Counted from the first letter of the stretch, positions 52,801 through 62,804 are shown. The stretch: DNA of 64,000 nt from Mayamaea pseudoterrestris (GCA_027923505.1 BROI01000016.1:372001-436000); one strand, 5' to 3'. Notes: generated by a model not told the origin, from the sequence alone. Translations and numbers: made by a program.

Positions 52801-54341
52801 CATTGACAGTTGACACAGGAACCCGTCGCGATAATATTTCTAGAGCCGAGCCATCCCCAGGGATGTCTCAACTCACGGTTCCTGGTTCAAGACGTTCTTA
52901 CGGGCATTCAACGAGTCAGCCTCATCGCTCGAAGCAATCTCTTTCTACAAGTGAGTCTCTCGCAGCTGATATGCCATTTTCTAGTCAAGAAGAGGAAGCA
53001 GTCGATGGTAGCAGCGGCGGACTTGAGACACAACGAACGAGGGCCCTTGCGTCCCCCGGCATGTTCCCTGTTCGCAGCCCCGGGTACTGTGTCTCGCCTA
53101 ATCACACCAGTAGCAGCGATGACAGCATTGATCCACCAGCAAGTTTTCAGCAGCCTGCAGCTTTTCGAAGAAGAAGCTATAAGAGTACTATGGAGATGAA
53201 GAAGGTACTTCGAGGAACCAATTCATTCCTGGCGCGTCAATCCGTTTCATCTCAAGGCCCTCACTCTGCTGTTGTTCAAGAGACTGAATCTTTCGGCAAA
53301 GAAAGTCAGCAGCGTCAAGACATTCATTCGGATGTGCCGGAAAACAATCTCGCTGATCAAGGAGGTATTTTGAAAAGCTTTTTAGGATGCGGCCCTGTGG
53401 GAGGCGACCAGAACAGTGCATCTCCCGATATCCTGTCCGACAATCGAACAGGTCGTAGTGTCGCTTCCACTCGACCTCGTATCACTCCTGAGTCGAGTGC
53501 GCGCCAGAATATTGGAAGTTATCGAGCGTCATTATCCAGCGCATCTGGTGATATCAGAGCGCTTTCTGGCAAGACCTCTGGAAGTACAAAGATATCTTCC
53601 TTGACTCCCGAGACTGGAAGTTCCAGAGAAATATCTGAATTTACCTCCCAAGATAATCAAATGTCCCCAGTATTCTCCGTTGACCAAATCGTTATACCGG
53701 CAAATAGACGCACCGACGACATAGTCAAGAAAGTACCTGCTGATTCAGGGCTGTCGACGAACTCTGACGATATCTTTCCCCGTGCAACGTCCGCCAGAGC
53801 TGACGATGGCGAAGAGCCGTTAGAACTGCACGAGAACGAGTCAGTAGTCATTGACGTGGAGCCGCTAACGCCAAGAAATATCACCATGACTGGCGGCACG
53901 GGCCAGTCACCGAATAATTTTGTTCTTGTCGGAGGCCCGTTGGATTTAACTGATGTTCCTGATGAGGAAGTGTACGATGTTTCTGACATGTATGACGAGG
54001 ATGATGCCGACTTTGTCCGCTACGGTAGCGACGGCCTACCTGGAATGTCAGGTATACGCGACGAAGACATTTTTGGCAGCCAATACCATATGAAGCAGCA
54101 CCCAGACATCGCCTCCCTTGGCTCATCTACCTTGGATGCCGTTCTAGCCCGGATCGATGACACTAAACGCCAATTGGAGCAAGCGCCGAGTGGTGACTCG
54201 GGAAGACTGCGTCAATTGATTGAAAATCTTGCTGAAGCAGCGAGCGACATTGAAAAGGAAGACCTCCTAGACCAACAGAGTCGTCGCTCGCATCAGCCTA
54301 TTAGCACGCCGCAGCAAAAGTCTCGCTTCCTTTGCAGATGA
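46896..54341 (+). CDS. Giant protein with four ZNRD2/SSSCA1-type zinc ribbons
   Basis: Single exon, 2481 residues from ATG 46896 (GCC before it). Four copies of the autoantigen-p27 (ZNRD2/SSSCA1) module are visible: a Gly-aromatic-hydrophobic lead-in such as MIQGFTLTELQC, then two CxxC pairs. The cysteines are 45/48 with 106/109, 569/572 with 585/588, 1504/1508/1509 with 1524/1527, and 1634/1637 with 1652/1655. Copy 1 has a 57-residue insertion between pairs and copy 3 an extra Cys. Residues of about 1225-1370 form a charged coiled coil (ERRYGEQMHREHTRG; AQRLGAELHALQEECKIL). The rest is Ser/acidic low complexity, with a conserved-looking acidic C-terminus (DEEVYDVSDMYDEDDADFV). Human ZNRD2 is about 200 residues with one module. 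Function unknown; a scaffold is plausible. Confidence 0.85.
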   Translation: MVSTRPLPPVPQQALSKDGTVDSGAVEQLLSEKLVQGYLLLEKACPSCATPLVKQQLTNTQTQQRQQQPHGIDQAMSLASSMESNGNSNHKTSKQIVIPIAGVPFCVWCQAHVVTDQTEVRELESVSSRLKVRGSIMVQGGLASLSTQDDDDDDDGMETDDDGREEQPGAVASYKHMATLDSTTPKPYDEKSTYNKQKMLETIVPGAPSMASMALTSKTTNSILDKSMPTAMQPAKTNHIDTPHPPIFGTFMSSIFNGNKTAANDDTTKPVTAQASVATDKATAASASPVMHDRITDQRRAFDFDQSPTASQRKCSSNMSRASPRSRRSARSCKSRGDDSSTDDYEEIEVVHVDDDNQTTLSELEQKILSNEQAQLSPTSCDLNDSQAGVEHIHMIMSDVSEQPPQNPQLTRPLLSAHASSITASMMMMSQQQPVQLHAMASQATDAMQKKQEEGGIDGQEVEHHQTKIAKTIAEEPAITSNLAVGKTHSDTSKKHIEESKDADDDKDDDDDGSKCTVSIEHNFDMVELAHISEDEDEPMPAYDKRRDIATKVLGAKMIQGFTLTELQCNKCLMPLMEKNASYFCVVCPVLKKKFKESLASLGDDLTEASHKSRMQNSAGGSHMQSSAGGSRHPSSAGGSRVSIHAAGETQGKIALLDEDQAQLAAQAEAPTEKVTALDAINEKGPAPNVRLETLAAIQEQGTLSSSSVSGNPKIDIIKAATNAPLKSTKSASASQENSVIANTSVEKFSMTKDHVEHLNANNCVSPAHSKPHDIHAALSPKSAISKLTSVGSASHYNTSFAPAVVPKTVSTPIFTKAFAPQQLRSKPFPGVSQSVASSNKGPRYLTPKKESKIPWESLKISTSPVPSESTIDIGSRCGIKLAPKTQTADRMEPTISSQLFDKSPGSTHQPQTPILQAADATDLSKQPTSRVSYADTGAASHGVQSPVKDSDVPVVLPERQHMMSSSQSQGTETEVVNDSASKHSHDSEKTYDTVPEHLLELRKLNQLADNNSKRPDAPANTLVRSIKSGLVLSTPYSDDAREENLMKNNLHGSNNILQLEGNTDAAASTLNTSVDESAPSQEFSVRNEKLSDSKIPAAKDSMSSAAKEEEARTTSITEKAAKEMRRRRGNQVDLAHGQLNDITPEKKIDGSVDGSSSLSNVEAACVTLLSEDIKSIQTAANTALAKADQNICLQEAMQLVVNPFAQLEDGYNDIMSLSPPSRKKRKELEKQAAALFAEAEAADFESIIEKTPSERQNRLESALAQENLRAHQESKRIENLERRYGEQMHREHTRGVLQGLTSHVKALFGENERSLLDDISKSVRARKIAEAEAQRLGAELHALQEECKILKMHKDADQRARETAVADQITEKPASLLNNEIATARHGSKAMSTQGSEAMDLAHTNVTERTNAILKTTSPTVVTSASHNTLDTVHDELARAIAVGDASVVAEVESIVRSQAEDYHDETEAASRIEDYWETLRVEGRAVMTRRLMGGWILLKQTCQGRCCEGRPLLLDDDNNRHCVVCGGSGSGFDGVYALPSVAEESTMRDISLPEEIQTPCFEVGVIKKDLGHMPSTSYLDEISHDLGEHVMKTVWNGPSEINVENYETKRDFVSKEIGKRMLKGWTLLQASCPQCTMPLMTDLDKRKEICVLCGVVGLAAQTCGSVISNATSNLASFDSAKSKSIGAMHEVISGRLKAANSKDSHSRIQLKKTLIRELVMEEAKKAAGRLTTKMQAPGQKNPSDAISWSNSSLETSKQGSRSMDPSNEEVSQRQTYFTTEISDAFKPSSTRSSVPEWLAGSRRVKDASVSPARTRVANSVSGRISIDPLDTTTQGSKENNTIKRAEPELNTRGEQLQSLAALRESKPAKPILSPANQSTREPRGDPPALQGYAVGRKQAIDADATYSIVQQRKIKLLASPESPSELSRDEIEASSPSSRTLTIEMPHEISRSDENSILKLIETAKGTLTVDTGTRRDNISRAEPSPGMSQLTVPGSRRSYGHSTSQPHRSKQSLSTSESLAADMPFSSQEEEAVDGSSGGLETQRTRALASPGMFPVRSPGYCVSPNHTSSSDDSIDPPASFQQPAAFRRRSYKSTMEMKKVLRGTNSFLARQSVSSQGPHSAVVQETESFGKESQQRQDIHSDVPENNLADQGGILKSFLGCGPVGGDQNSASPDILSDNRTGRSVASTRPRITPESSARQNIGSYRASLSSASGDIRALSGKTSGSTKISSLTPETGSSREISEFTSQDNQMSPVFSVDQIVIPANRRTDDIVKKVPADSGLSTNSDDIFPRATSARADDGEEPLELHENESVVIDVEPLTPRNITMTGGTGQSPNNFVLVGGPLDLTDVPDEEVYDVSDMYDEDDADFVRYGSDGLPGMSGIRDEDIFGSQYHMKQHPDIASLGSSTLDAVLARIDDTKRQLEQAPSGDSGRLRQLIENLAEAASDIEKEDLLDQQSRRSHQPISTPQQKSRFLCR

Positions 54342-54807
54342 GGAAATGTGAGCAAGCTTGTATAGTATACTGATAGCGAATGTATGGAGAGTTCCACAAA
54401 AAAGGTTCGATATAGTTAAAATGTGTTACATAAAAATGCTTACTGTTTACGACTTGTAATGACGTGTCACGTCAACACAAGCTTGCAACCTTATAGGCTT
54501 CGGAATATAGGCTTTTAGTTCAATATACCTACGTTTATTTACCATGGGAATCGACTCGAAAGTTATGGAGGGCTTCAAACCGTAGGGGTCGTTTCGCGGA
54601 TAAGTACTGCCGTTTGGTCGTGGAAGGTGTGATCGGCAAGCTCTGCGAGTTGTCAGGTCATACGCATGAAAAGCCAATCGCTAGACTGTATTGTAACTGG
54701 CATGCAATGAAGGTTTATGTTTAACATTTACACAAAAAGGATACAAATGCGTCGGCCATACCACATGCTGAAAAAACTAGTGGAATCTATAAAATGGCAC
54801 CGCCGCC
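54342..54807. other. Convergent 3' region, no gene seen
   Basis: Between stop codons of the zinc-ribbon giant (plus) and the DUF305 gene (minus). No feature recognised. Confidence 0.4.
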
Positions 54808-56114
54808 TCACAGAAACAGCGCCACACCAGCAAGAGCCAACCAAGTGCTCGACACAATAAACGCGGCTGCTGCTCCACTGTCGCTACCGCCATGGTTCAT
54901 ACCTTCCATTGTCGACGACAGTTCAATTTTGCAGTCATCCTCCGGCGCCAAGCCCTTGGCCTCCAAGTACGCTCGCATAACTTGAATTTCCATGTTTTGC
55001 GCATTGACAATGTGCCGCAGAATGCCTTCCAATATGCAATCGTCCGAGTCTTCATTGGTCAAGTCGGTGCAATCCAAAACATTCAAATTCAACAATGCCT
55101 TGGCCATGTTGATGGCGTTTTGATGGTGCGGAATCATTTGATGGACAAAGAGCGCCACGGCGTCATTGGCACTCGCCGCCGTGGTCATGCCGCGGTGCAT
55201 GGCGCAGTTCATCGAGTTTAAGCAGTCGCTGTACTTTTGGATGGTGGGATTGTCTTGCGCAATGTCGCACAGATAGGATACTTGACATTGGTCGTTCGGC
55301 AGCTGGTAGGACGATAGATTGTACGTTCCGCACGTTTGGTCGTATTCGCTGGGTTGGTCGTAGGAATATTCAATCTCGGGCGTGTCTTGCGCGCTGATGG
55401 GCTCGCCGTTGCTCAACAGCTTGATGCGACCCGACATGTGACTATGAATGTGGCAAAAGTAGAAAATGTCTTTGGTGTAGGTCGTGTCGCTAAAGTTGAG
55501 CTGGACGGAAAACTCCTTGCCTGCCCATTCCGGAACCGGGTGGTAAAAGAGCGGTTCGTAAGCGTCGAGACCGAAATTGTCTTGGTTTTGTGTCACGTCG
55601 AGCACACCGGCAATGTTGCTGTAGGTGCCTTGGTATTTGCCGTCGACGAAATACATTGGCGACGGACATGAGGCAGTCTCATCGCAGCCTGAGGTTCCTT
55701 CTGATACCTGTAACGGTTTCGAGTGAAGCATGTGAGTAGAAATGAGTGGTGAACTGATGCACTTTAATAGTAGTTTTACTGTCACAGAACATCCGTCTCG
55801 TTGTCACGTACCACTGGCTCTAGCTCATTCTTGTCGACATGCGCACCATCCGGAAAGTACGCCAGTCCCAACGGATGCATGTAGTTGCTTCTATCCGTTT
55901 GGTAAAAAGTATACACTTGATTCAGCTCTAGTCCAATGGTTGGATTGGTTTGGTTGCCGCATTCGTCAAAGTAAAAGTAACCGAGCTCACCGGCATGAAG
56001 ATTCACGTGCGCATGAAACTCGTTCGTTGACGACGTGCAAATCTCCTGGCCGGCAGCGGGAGATACTGCTGCTGCAGCAATCAAAACTACTAGCAGACTG
56101 ATTGTTCTCATCAT
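54808..56114 (-). CDS. Secreted cupredoxin-like / DUF305 protein, copy A
   Basis: There are two exons, 55812-56114 and 54808-55707, with a 104-bp intron after ELEPV. The product has 400 residues. A signal peptide covers about 1-25 (two Met codons at the start). The N-terminal half looks like a cupredoxin: NYMHPLGLAYF offers one His, and FYFCHIHSHMSGRI offers the Cys-x2-His-x2-Met group of type-1 copper sites. The second half is DUF305, with FVHQMIPHHQNAINMAKALL and VNAQNMEIQVMRAYLEAKG. DUF305 proteins are often linked to metals or copper. The last 22 residues are hydrophobic (FIVSSTWLALAGVALFL), suggesting a GPI anchor or membrane tail. A copper-handling role at the cell surface is inferred. 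Confidence 0.82.
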
Positions 56115-56479
56115 GGTGGTGTGTTTGTGGAGAGGGACGCTAGTCTCACACTGTCGGTGGATGCACAATGCGTGTTCAACGCGCGGCCAAAGATATGTGA
56201 GCACGCGCATGGTTGCAACTCTTGCGAGCAAGCATGGCACGCGTCCACTCCAAATCTCAACAAGTACTACTTTATGCAAGATAGTGATTTCAAAGTGCCA
56301 GAGAATGAGTCATAGTAACTTATGAGCAATGCATGGGGTGGCACGTGCCATGCAATCATAATTCGCACGGCTCGTCTCCAACCGATGCAACAGTGCGTCT
56401 CCCTTCTTTGAGACAAAGACGACGAGCAACTGTACCTCTTGACTACGCTCGATTGCTACAATAATATAATCGAGAAATC
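56115..56479. promoter_or_regulatory. Shared upstream region of the DUF305 pair
   Basis: 365 bp between the head-to-head start codons of copies A and B. A shared promoter could drive both. No metal-response motif was identified. Confidence 0.4.
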
Positions 56480-57970
56480 ATGCTGCGCTTTTCCCTTGCA
56501 CTCATCCTCTGCTTCGCAACTGGAGGCGCTCTTGCCCAAGACGACATTTGCACATCCTCGACAAACACCTTCACCGTCAAGGTGAACCTGTTCGAGAGCG
56601 AAATTGATGGCTTTGAATCCGGATTGACGGGTAAGTATATCGAGTAGTTTTAGCGAGTGATGGTGTACAAGCAAAACGATAGGCCAAGCGAAAAATATAA
56701 TTGATCTATTAAGTGGTTCGACGACGAGATTTTCTTGCTTCAAGTTTTGCGAAATTCTCATTCATTACTTTCGCATTCATCGCAGGCTACTACTACTTTG
56801 AGGAATGCGGAAATGTGACCAATCCAACCATTGGCATAGAGATTGGCGAAACGTATACCTTTGATCAGGGTGATGTTTCCAACTACTATCACCCAATGGG
56901 CTTTGCATACTTTCCCGATGGTGTAAGTCAAATGAATTATGCAATGAAACGATCCACAATTTCGCACTCATTATAGGCTAATCGCTATTCGTCCGTACAT
57001 TTTACAGGATCATGTCGAAAAGGATGAACTCGAGCCAGGCGTATCCCAAGGCACATCCGGTTGCGATGAAACGTTGACTTGTCCCGCTCCAATGTACTTT
57101 GTCGGTGGCAAGTACGTGGGAAAGTACAGCAACATTGATACAGTCATGAATACCACCACAAACGTGGAGGACTTTGGACTCGATAGTTACGAGCCAGTCT
57201 TTTTCTATCCGCTCGGCGAGTGGGCCGGCTTGCAGCCCTTTAGCATTCAGTTGCATTTTGATGACGAAACGTATACCAAGGACATCTTCTATTTTTGTCA
57301 TGTGAGTTTGTTTGTGTGCGACACGTTGTTGATTTGGAGTAAGGACAACGTTCTAACACAAATGCGTTCCCCTCTGTGCCCTTACCCAACGCAGATCCAC
57401 GAAGGCATGTCGGCCCGCATCAAGCTCCTCAAGAATGGCGTTCCAATCAACGACGAGCTGACGCCATCGATCGACTACATTTACACTCCGGCTTCTGATT
57501 TTGACAAAAAGTGCGGCACCTACCAGTTGGGCGACTACACGCTCCCGCAGTCGCAATGCCCCGAAACGTTTGTATGCGACACTACCGAAAAGTCAAATGA
57601 CGTGCAGGCCTACACTAACTGCTTGAACGCTCTCGACTGCAAAATGTTCACCGACATGACCACGAGCGTTGCTTCCGACGATGCGGTCGATCTGTTTATT
57701 CACCAAATGGTGCCCCACCACGAGAATGCCATCAACATGGCCAAGGCCTTGCTCAAACTCGACTTGTTGCCTTGCGATGATCACACGTCTAACAGTATTG
57801 ACTGTGCAATGAACAATTTGCTGAGAGGTGTCATCAACAACCAGAATGAGCAAATCATGGCCATGAATGGAATTTTGAAGCGCAAGTCGGTTGAGTTAAA
57901 GGCTGGCGGATGCAACGTTGAAGTGCAAAGCAGTTTAATGACAACTGGCTCGCGTATGCTGAGGTTTTAA
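56480..57970 (+). CDS. Secreted cupredoxin-like / DUF305 protein, copy B
   Basis: There are four exons, 56480-56630, 56786-56922, 57008-57301 and 57395-57970. The introns are 155, 85 and 93 bp. The product has 385 residues. The signal peptide is MLRFSLALILCFATGGALA. The same order as copy A follows: DICTSSTNTF, YYYFEECGNVTNPTIGIEIG, NYYHPMGFAYFPDG, DELEPGVSQGTSGCDE, then FYFCHIHEGMSARI with the Cys-His-Met set, and DUF305 with FIHQMVPHHENAINMAKALL. Copy B lacks the hydrophobic C-terminal tail of copy A (it ends TGSRMLRF), so it may be soluble. None of its three intron positions is shared with copy A. Confidence 0.82.
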
Positions 57971-58536
57971 GAGCCATGCTTGGAGATACAATTTGCTGTG
58001 CATGACGACGCTTGCTTTCTTGTGCATGTGTGATTACGTTTTGCTTGTTTTCGTGTCCCGCTTGCTGACGAAATATGTTACGAGCGAGTGTGTTCAATTT
58101 GCTTACATAGAAGTAAATGTTAAACTTTTAAATCTGGCATCTGTACTATTCAGAAGGCTGTGGACTTGCAGTGGGTATATAGTTAAAACTTTCTGTTGCA
58201 GCGCCAGAGTCCATGACAGTACTATCTTGTTCCGCGGCTTCATCGGATCGGCTTGCCTGCATAGTACTCACTCTCGCGCCTGTATCTGAAGCATACAAAG
58301 CCACTACGGTACGGATTGGCATGCATCGGGATCATGCGCCAGCCTCTTTGCCATGGAACGGTAGCTAAAACGTAGAAGTACGAACGCCGGATCGTGCCAA
58401 TGTGTGACGTTTTTGTTCTTCACGCACCGCGCCGTCGCGCCATCAAAATTAACCATGAGCCATCACAAAATCTGTCCAGCGCAATAGTGATCAATAGCAT
58501 CCCATCTTTGCTACATTGTCGACTTGGCGTAAGATT
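57971..58536. other. Intergenic, no gene seen
   Basis: Between two plus-strand genes. A 98-codon ORF (57993-58289) has no domain and lies where a 3' UTR is expected. Confidence 0.4.
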
Positions 58537-60399
58537 ATGTTGCGACTGTCTGTACTAGTCTTTTTGAACATGACTGTCGGCGGATGGGCCTTCTCCTTGC
58601 GACAGCCAGTGCTGCAGAGTCGAGCAGCCTTGTCGAGACATACTTTGCTTCGCATGAGCAGCGCGTCTACAGAAGCAACAGCATCATCATCATCGGAAGA
58701 AAAATCCAAAGTGACTCCTCTATCCATAAAATACAGCATGGAAGATATTGTTAGTCTTTGCAAGCGACGAGGAATCATCTTTCCGTCCAGTGAAATTTAC
58801 AATGGCTACGCCGGATTCTACGACTATGGTCCGCTTGGAGCCGAGCTGAAAAAGAATGTCAAGGATCAATGGTGGAAGACCTTTGTCACTCAACGAGAGG
58901 ATGTCGTCGGACTTGATTCAAGCATTATTCACAATCCCTTGACGTGGAAGAGTAGTGGTTAGTCCACGCGAAGCAACTGGTGTTTCTCAGTCGTTACGAC
59001 GCAATGCTTACATTTTCTTCCTTTCTTCAGGACATGTCGATGGCTTTTCGGATCCCATGGTGGACTGCAAGGAAACAAAGCTTCGATTTCGTGCCGATCA
59101 GCTTTACTTTAGTCCGTTAACTGTCAGTGGCGAGCAACTTGGCTACGTTTGCGTGCAGGAAGGAAATGACGAGCAAATGGTCAAGGACGCCAAGAAAATG
59201 GTCAAAGCAATCCTAAAGGAGCTAGGAAAGGGGAGCAGCAGCGACTTGGTAGAAGCGTTTCAATTCACCGAATTAACGGAGGCAACGCCCGAGCAAATGT
59301 CCCAAATTCCGAGCCCAGCCTCGGGCAAGCCAACATTGACCGAGCCTCGCGATTTTAATCTCATGTTCCAAACCCAAGTCGGCGCTCTCAGTGATGCGTC
59401 AAGTGTCGCCTACCTTCGTCCAGAGACGGCGCAAGGTATTTTTCTCAACTTTAAGAATGTTCTCACCACGAGTCGACAAAAGATTCCGTTTGGGATTGCG
59501 CAGATTGGCAAGGCCTTTCGCAATGAGATTACGCCACGCAACTTTATCTTTCGTGGGCGCGAGTTTGAGCAAATGGAGATTGAATACTTTATTCCGCCGG
59601 GTGACGACGTTTGGCCAGAATTTCATCAACAATGGATGGATAATTGCAAAGAGTTTCTAATAGATATTGGACTGCGGCAAGACTTGATGGGTTGGGATGT
59701 TCACCAAGGCGACAAGCTAGCGCACTATGCGCAAGCATGCACGGATATTACATTCAAATTTCCATTTGGCGAGCAGGAGCTAATGGGTATTGCGGCGCGA
59801 GGAAACTATGACTTGACGCAACATATGGAAGGATCGGGCAAAAGTACGTTTGGTCGAGATTAGTGGGAAGAAAAGAACTCGGTCTGGATTTCTCGCATAC
59901 TTTTACTCACAATGAATTTAACCTCCTTTCAGGTCTCGAGTACTTTGACGAGCAAACAAAAGAAAAGTACATTCCTCACTGCATTGAACCGTCACTTGGA
60001 GTCGATCGACTGATACTTGCACTTATTTGCTCCGCCTACGCCGAGGACGAAGTAGGCGGCGAAAAGCGAAGCGTGTTACGCTTCGACCCCAAGATTGCTC
60101 CCATCAAGATTGCCGTATTGCCTCTCGTCAAAAACAAGGAGGCCTTGGTGGGCGTCGCTCGGGAATTGTTTGACAAGCTATCGCGTCGTTGGAACTGCCA
60201 GTGGGATGCCGCAGGAGCGATTGGACGCCGCTACCGACGAGCCGACGAGGTTGGAGTGCCCCTTTGCGTAACGGTGGACTTTGAAACGATTGAAGATAAC
60301 AAGGGTGTGACAGTCCGTGATCGAGACACGACGGAGCAAGTGCGCATTCCACTAGACGATGTTGTGGCATACCTTAGCGATAAGATTGATGGTAATTAA
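58537..60399 (+). CDS. Glycyl-tRNA synthetase (alpha2 type), plastid presequence
   Basis: There are three exons, 58537-58957, 59031-59843 and 59933-60399, with 73- and 89-bp introns. The product has 566 residues. The signal peptide [19 protein letters not shown] followed by [10 protein letters not shown] is a bipartite plastid presequence with the Phe motif. An internal Met40 (RMSSAST) could start a cytosolic form. Class II motifs are clear: [29 protein letters not shown] across the first junction, [38 protein letters not shown] (motif 2, split here: [10 protein letters not shown] / [11 protein letters not shown]) and GVDRLILAL (motif 3). The anticodon domain ends the protein. The enzyme charges tRNA-Gly. 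Confidence 0.94.
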
Positions 60400-60981
60400 A
60401 CAGCTTTTGCTAGGTACAAATACATATTGAATGATCATTCTACCCAGTACAGAGCTTGTTACCGATCGTAATGCTTGACTAGTGCTCGATGCATCTTCCA
60501 CGCTCCGGTGCAGCTTTAAGTCGACCTCAAACTCTATTCACTATACATGACCCGACATCCTGATATAGCAAGGCAGCCATCAGCATTTTTGAAATCTGCA
60601 GCCAAATGCTAGAGTTCGTAGTACATCTCAGCGATTTGCCATATATATTATTTGCACCGCAACGATGAAATGACTGGGCGCATACTCGGGTCTTGCGAAA
60701 ACTCGGCAGTGGCCAATTTTGGTGACTTACCGAGTCGGGCAATAGTAATTAAGTATCAATAATTCGGTATGATAATCTGCCTTCGCCTTTGTGTACACTT
60801 TTACATACACTGGCTTGCTCACGTCATCCCCGATTATGTCCACCCGCTCATTTTGCGCGCTGCGCCACCGCGCCACACATGAACTTCTTCTGTGATCCAG
60901 ATCAGCAACTCGTCACTTGACAGTCTATCAGTCTATTGCTGACTAACCATACTTTCAAAACAAAGCTAACATACATACATT
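60400..60981. other. Intergenic, no gene seen
   Basis: Upstream region of the beta-helix protein gene. No ORF with a recognisable domain. Confidence 0.4.
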
Positions 60982-62278
60982 ATGACCCGTCTCTGTATTC
61001 TAATAGCAGCCTCGATTGCTGCTCTAGCGGGAGGACAATCACTCTTTACGGATCCTCCGACGGTGGCTCCCGACAATGGAGGTGCAGCAACGCCGTTGCC
61101 GACCATCCTGTCGACGAACGCGCCAACGACAAATCCTCCAACTACAAATCCTCCAACGACGAACCCTCCAACTACCAATCCACCAACGACAAATCCTCCC
61201 ACTACAAACCTTCCAACTACAAATCCTCCAACGACAGCCTTACCTGCATCAACGGCAGTCCCTTCCGCAGCTCCAACGTTAGCAACCAGCGACATGATAT
61301 CATCGTCACCAACGGCACCATTCGAAAACGACGACAATGTTGTAGCAAGCCCCGTCGATGGATCATGCGACGGATTGTGCAGCGACTCGTACTCCTCCAT
61401 TGGCAAGATTCAACTTGCCGTCAGCATGGTGAACGGCGCCGGCACCATTTGCCTCTGTCCTATGACATTTGCACCTGAAGCTGGAAACTGCTTGGCACAT
61501 GACAATCAAAACAGCAATGAAACATCATCAAAACCATCCATTCTCGTTCAAAACAACCAAGACGTGACCATTGAATGTGTCAGTCCGCTGGGCGCCAAGT
61601 GCATTTTCGCATGCCCCAGTACCGTCGTTCAAGTGGCCAGTGGCGGAAGCGTGACCTTCATTGGCGGCAACAATACCTTGTTCACCGGCGGAACTTTGTA
61701 CAGTCGCGTGCAGGTTGATGCTGGTGCGTCGGCAATGATCAGTGGTGTCGAGTTTAGCAAGTGAGTGTGAATGAAATGGGTGATGAAAATAACTTGCGTA
61801 GCAGCACGATCACTCACACAGTCTATTATTCAACAGCACTGCCGCCGGAGCATCGCGCCGCCGCTCCTTGGCCGAAGACATTACCGCCAGTGGCATGGGA
61901 GGTGGCATTATCAACATGGGCAGCCTCACTGTCGAAACCAGTAGCTTCAACAATTGCTCCGCCTCCATGTTTGGCGGTGCCATTTACACGGACGGAAACG
62001 CCCAAGTGACCACTTCATCCTTCACCAACAATTTTGCACCAACCGGTGGTGCCATTTACGCGTCGGGACAGTTTGAGCTGGAAAACAATGCCTTTAGTGG
62101 CAACGCGGCGTCCGAAAGTGGAGCAAACTTGGCGGGTGATGCAAACCTTGCGGGATGCGGCAACGCAGGCTTGTCGGGAACGACGTCGTGTGAGTCGTCG
62201 GCGCAAGCAATGGCAATATTTAGTGCTGCGTCGGTGATGGTTGGTGTACTGACGGCAGCTGCAGTGGTGGTACTATAG
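60982..62278 (+). CDS. Secreted beta-helix protein with NPPTT-repeat linker
   Basis: There are two exons, 60982-61760 and 61837-62278, with a 76-bp intron. The product has 406 residues. The signal peptide is MTRLCILIAASIAALAGGQS. Residues of about 45-90 hold seven or so copies of TNPPT from a 15-bp minisatellite. A Cys-containing region follows, then repeats typical of right-handed parallel beta-helices, with GSVTFIGGNNTLF, GGGIINMGSLTVETSSFNN, FGGAIYTDGNAQVTTSSFTN and GGAIYASGQFELENNAFSGN. The last 20 or so residues are hydrophobic, suggesting a GPI anchor or membrane tail. A surface adhesin or wall protein is inferred. Family members are common in stramenopiles, but no enzyme motif is visible. 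Confidence 0.82.
61120..61230. repeat. 15-bp minisatellite coding NPPTT
   Basis: About seven tandem copies of a 15-bp unit close to ACTACAAATCCTCCA, all in frame. It codes the linker of the beta-helix protein, and length polymorphism is likely. Confidence 0.85.
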
Positions 62279-62804
62279 ACTGTTTTGTTGGCGTGTCTTT
62301 TGCTCCAAGAGCCATTGAAGTCATCGTGTCGCTAGGCATGGCTTGGCACCCAGAGTGTCTGGTCCTCTGCTTTCATAATCACAAAACGTATCGTACAATA
62401 GTTTATGTTACTTATTCTGTACCTATGGTATTACAAATAATGCCGCAGTAGCTGGTCATTCAAGGGCCGCGTCACAACTTTCCCAGCGACTGGATGCAGT
62501 GGAATAAATATAGCATGCATAGCAATAAAAAACGTTTGGATTGTACTGTGTTCATAATGTAGTCCAAAGTTATTGACTGTAAACACTTCAATACTGTAAC
62601 TACCTGTTAGTATTCGTCGCGTCCGCGGTAACTAAATGGAGAAACGCTACGACACGATTAATCTTCGGCGATTGTCGGCCATGAGGATACAGACCGCTCT
62701 GTCGTCTTTCCATTCATTTTACAGTCAGAAAATAGAAGTGAGAGTCATTGCCTATAAGGTCTGAGCCAGCCAGTCTCATCGATACGGACATTGAAAACGT
62801 GACA
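62279..62804. other. Intergenic, no gene seen
   Basis: Presumed 3' UTR of the beta-helix gene and promoter of the next gene. An upstream coding exon for the next gene cannot be excluded. Confidence 0.35.

Noticed and set aside
46842-54341. 2499-codon start for the zinc-ribbon giant
   Set aside because: The codon at 46842 is GTG; the first ATG in a good context is 54 bases further on.
57993-58289. 98-codon ORF after DUF305 copy B
   Set aside because: No domain; it lies where a 3' UTR is expected and is Cys/Phe-rich by chance.
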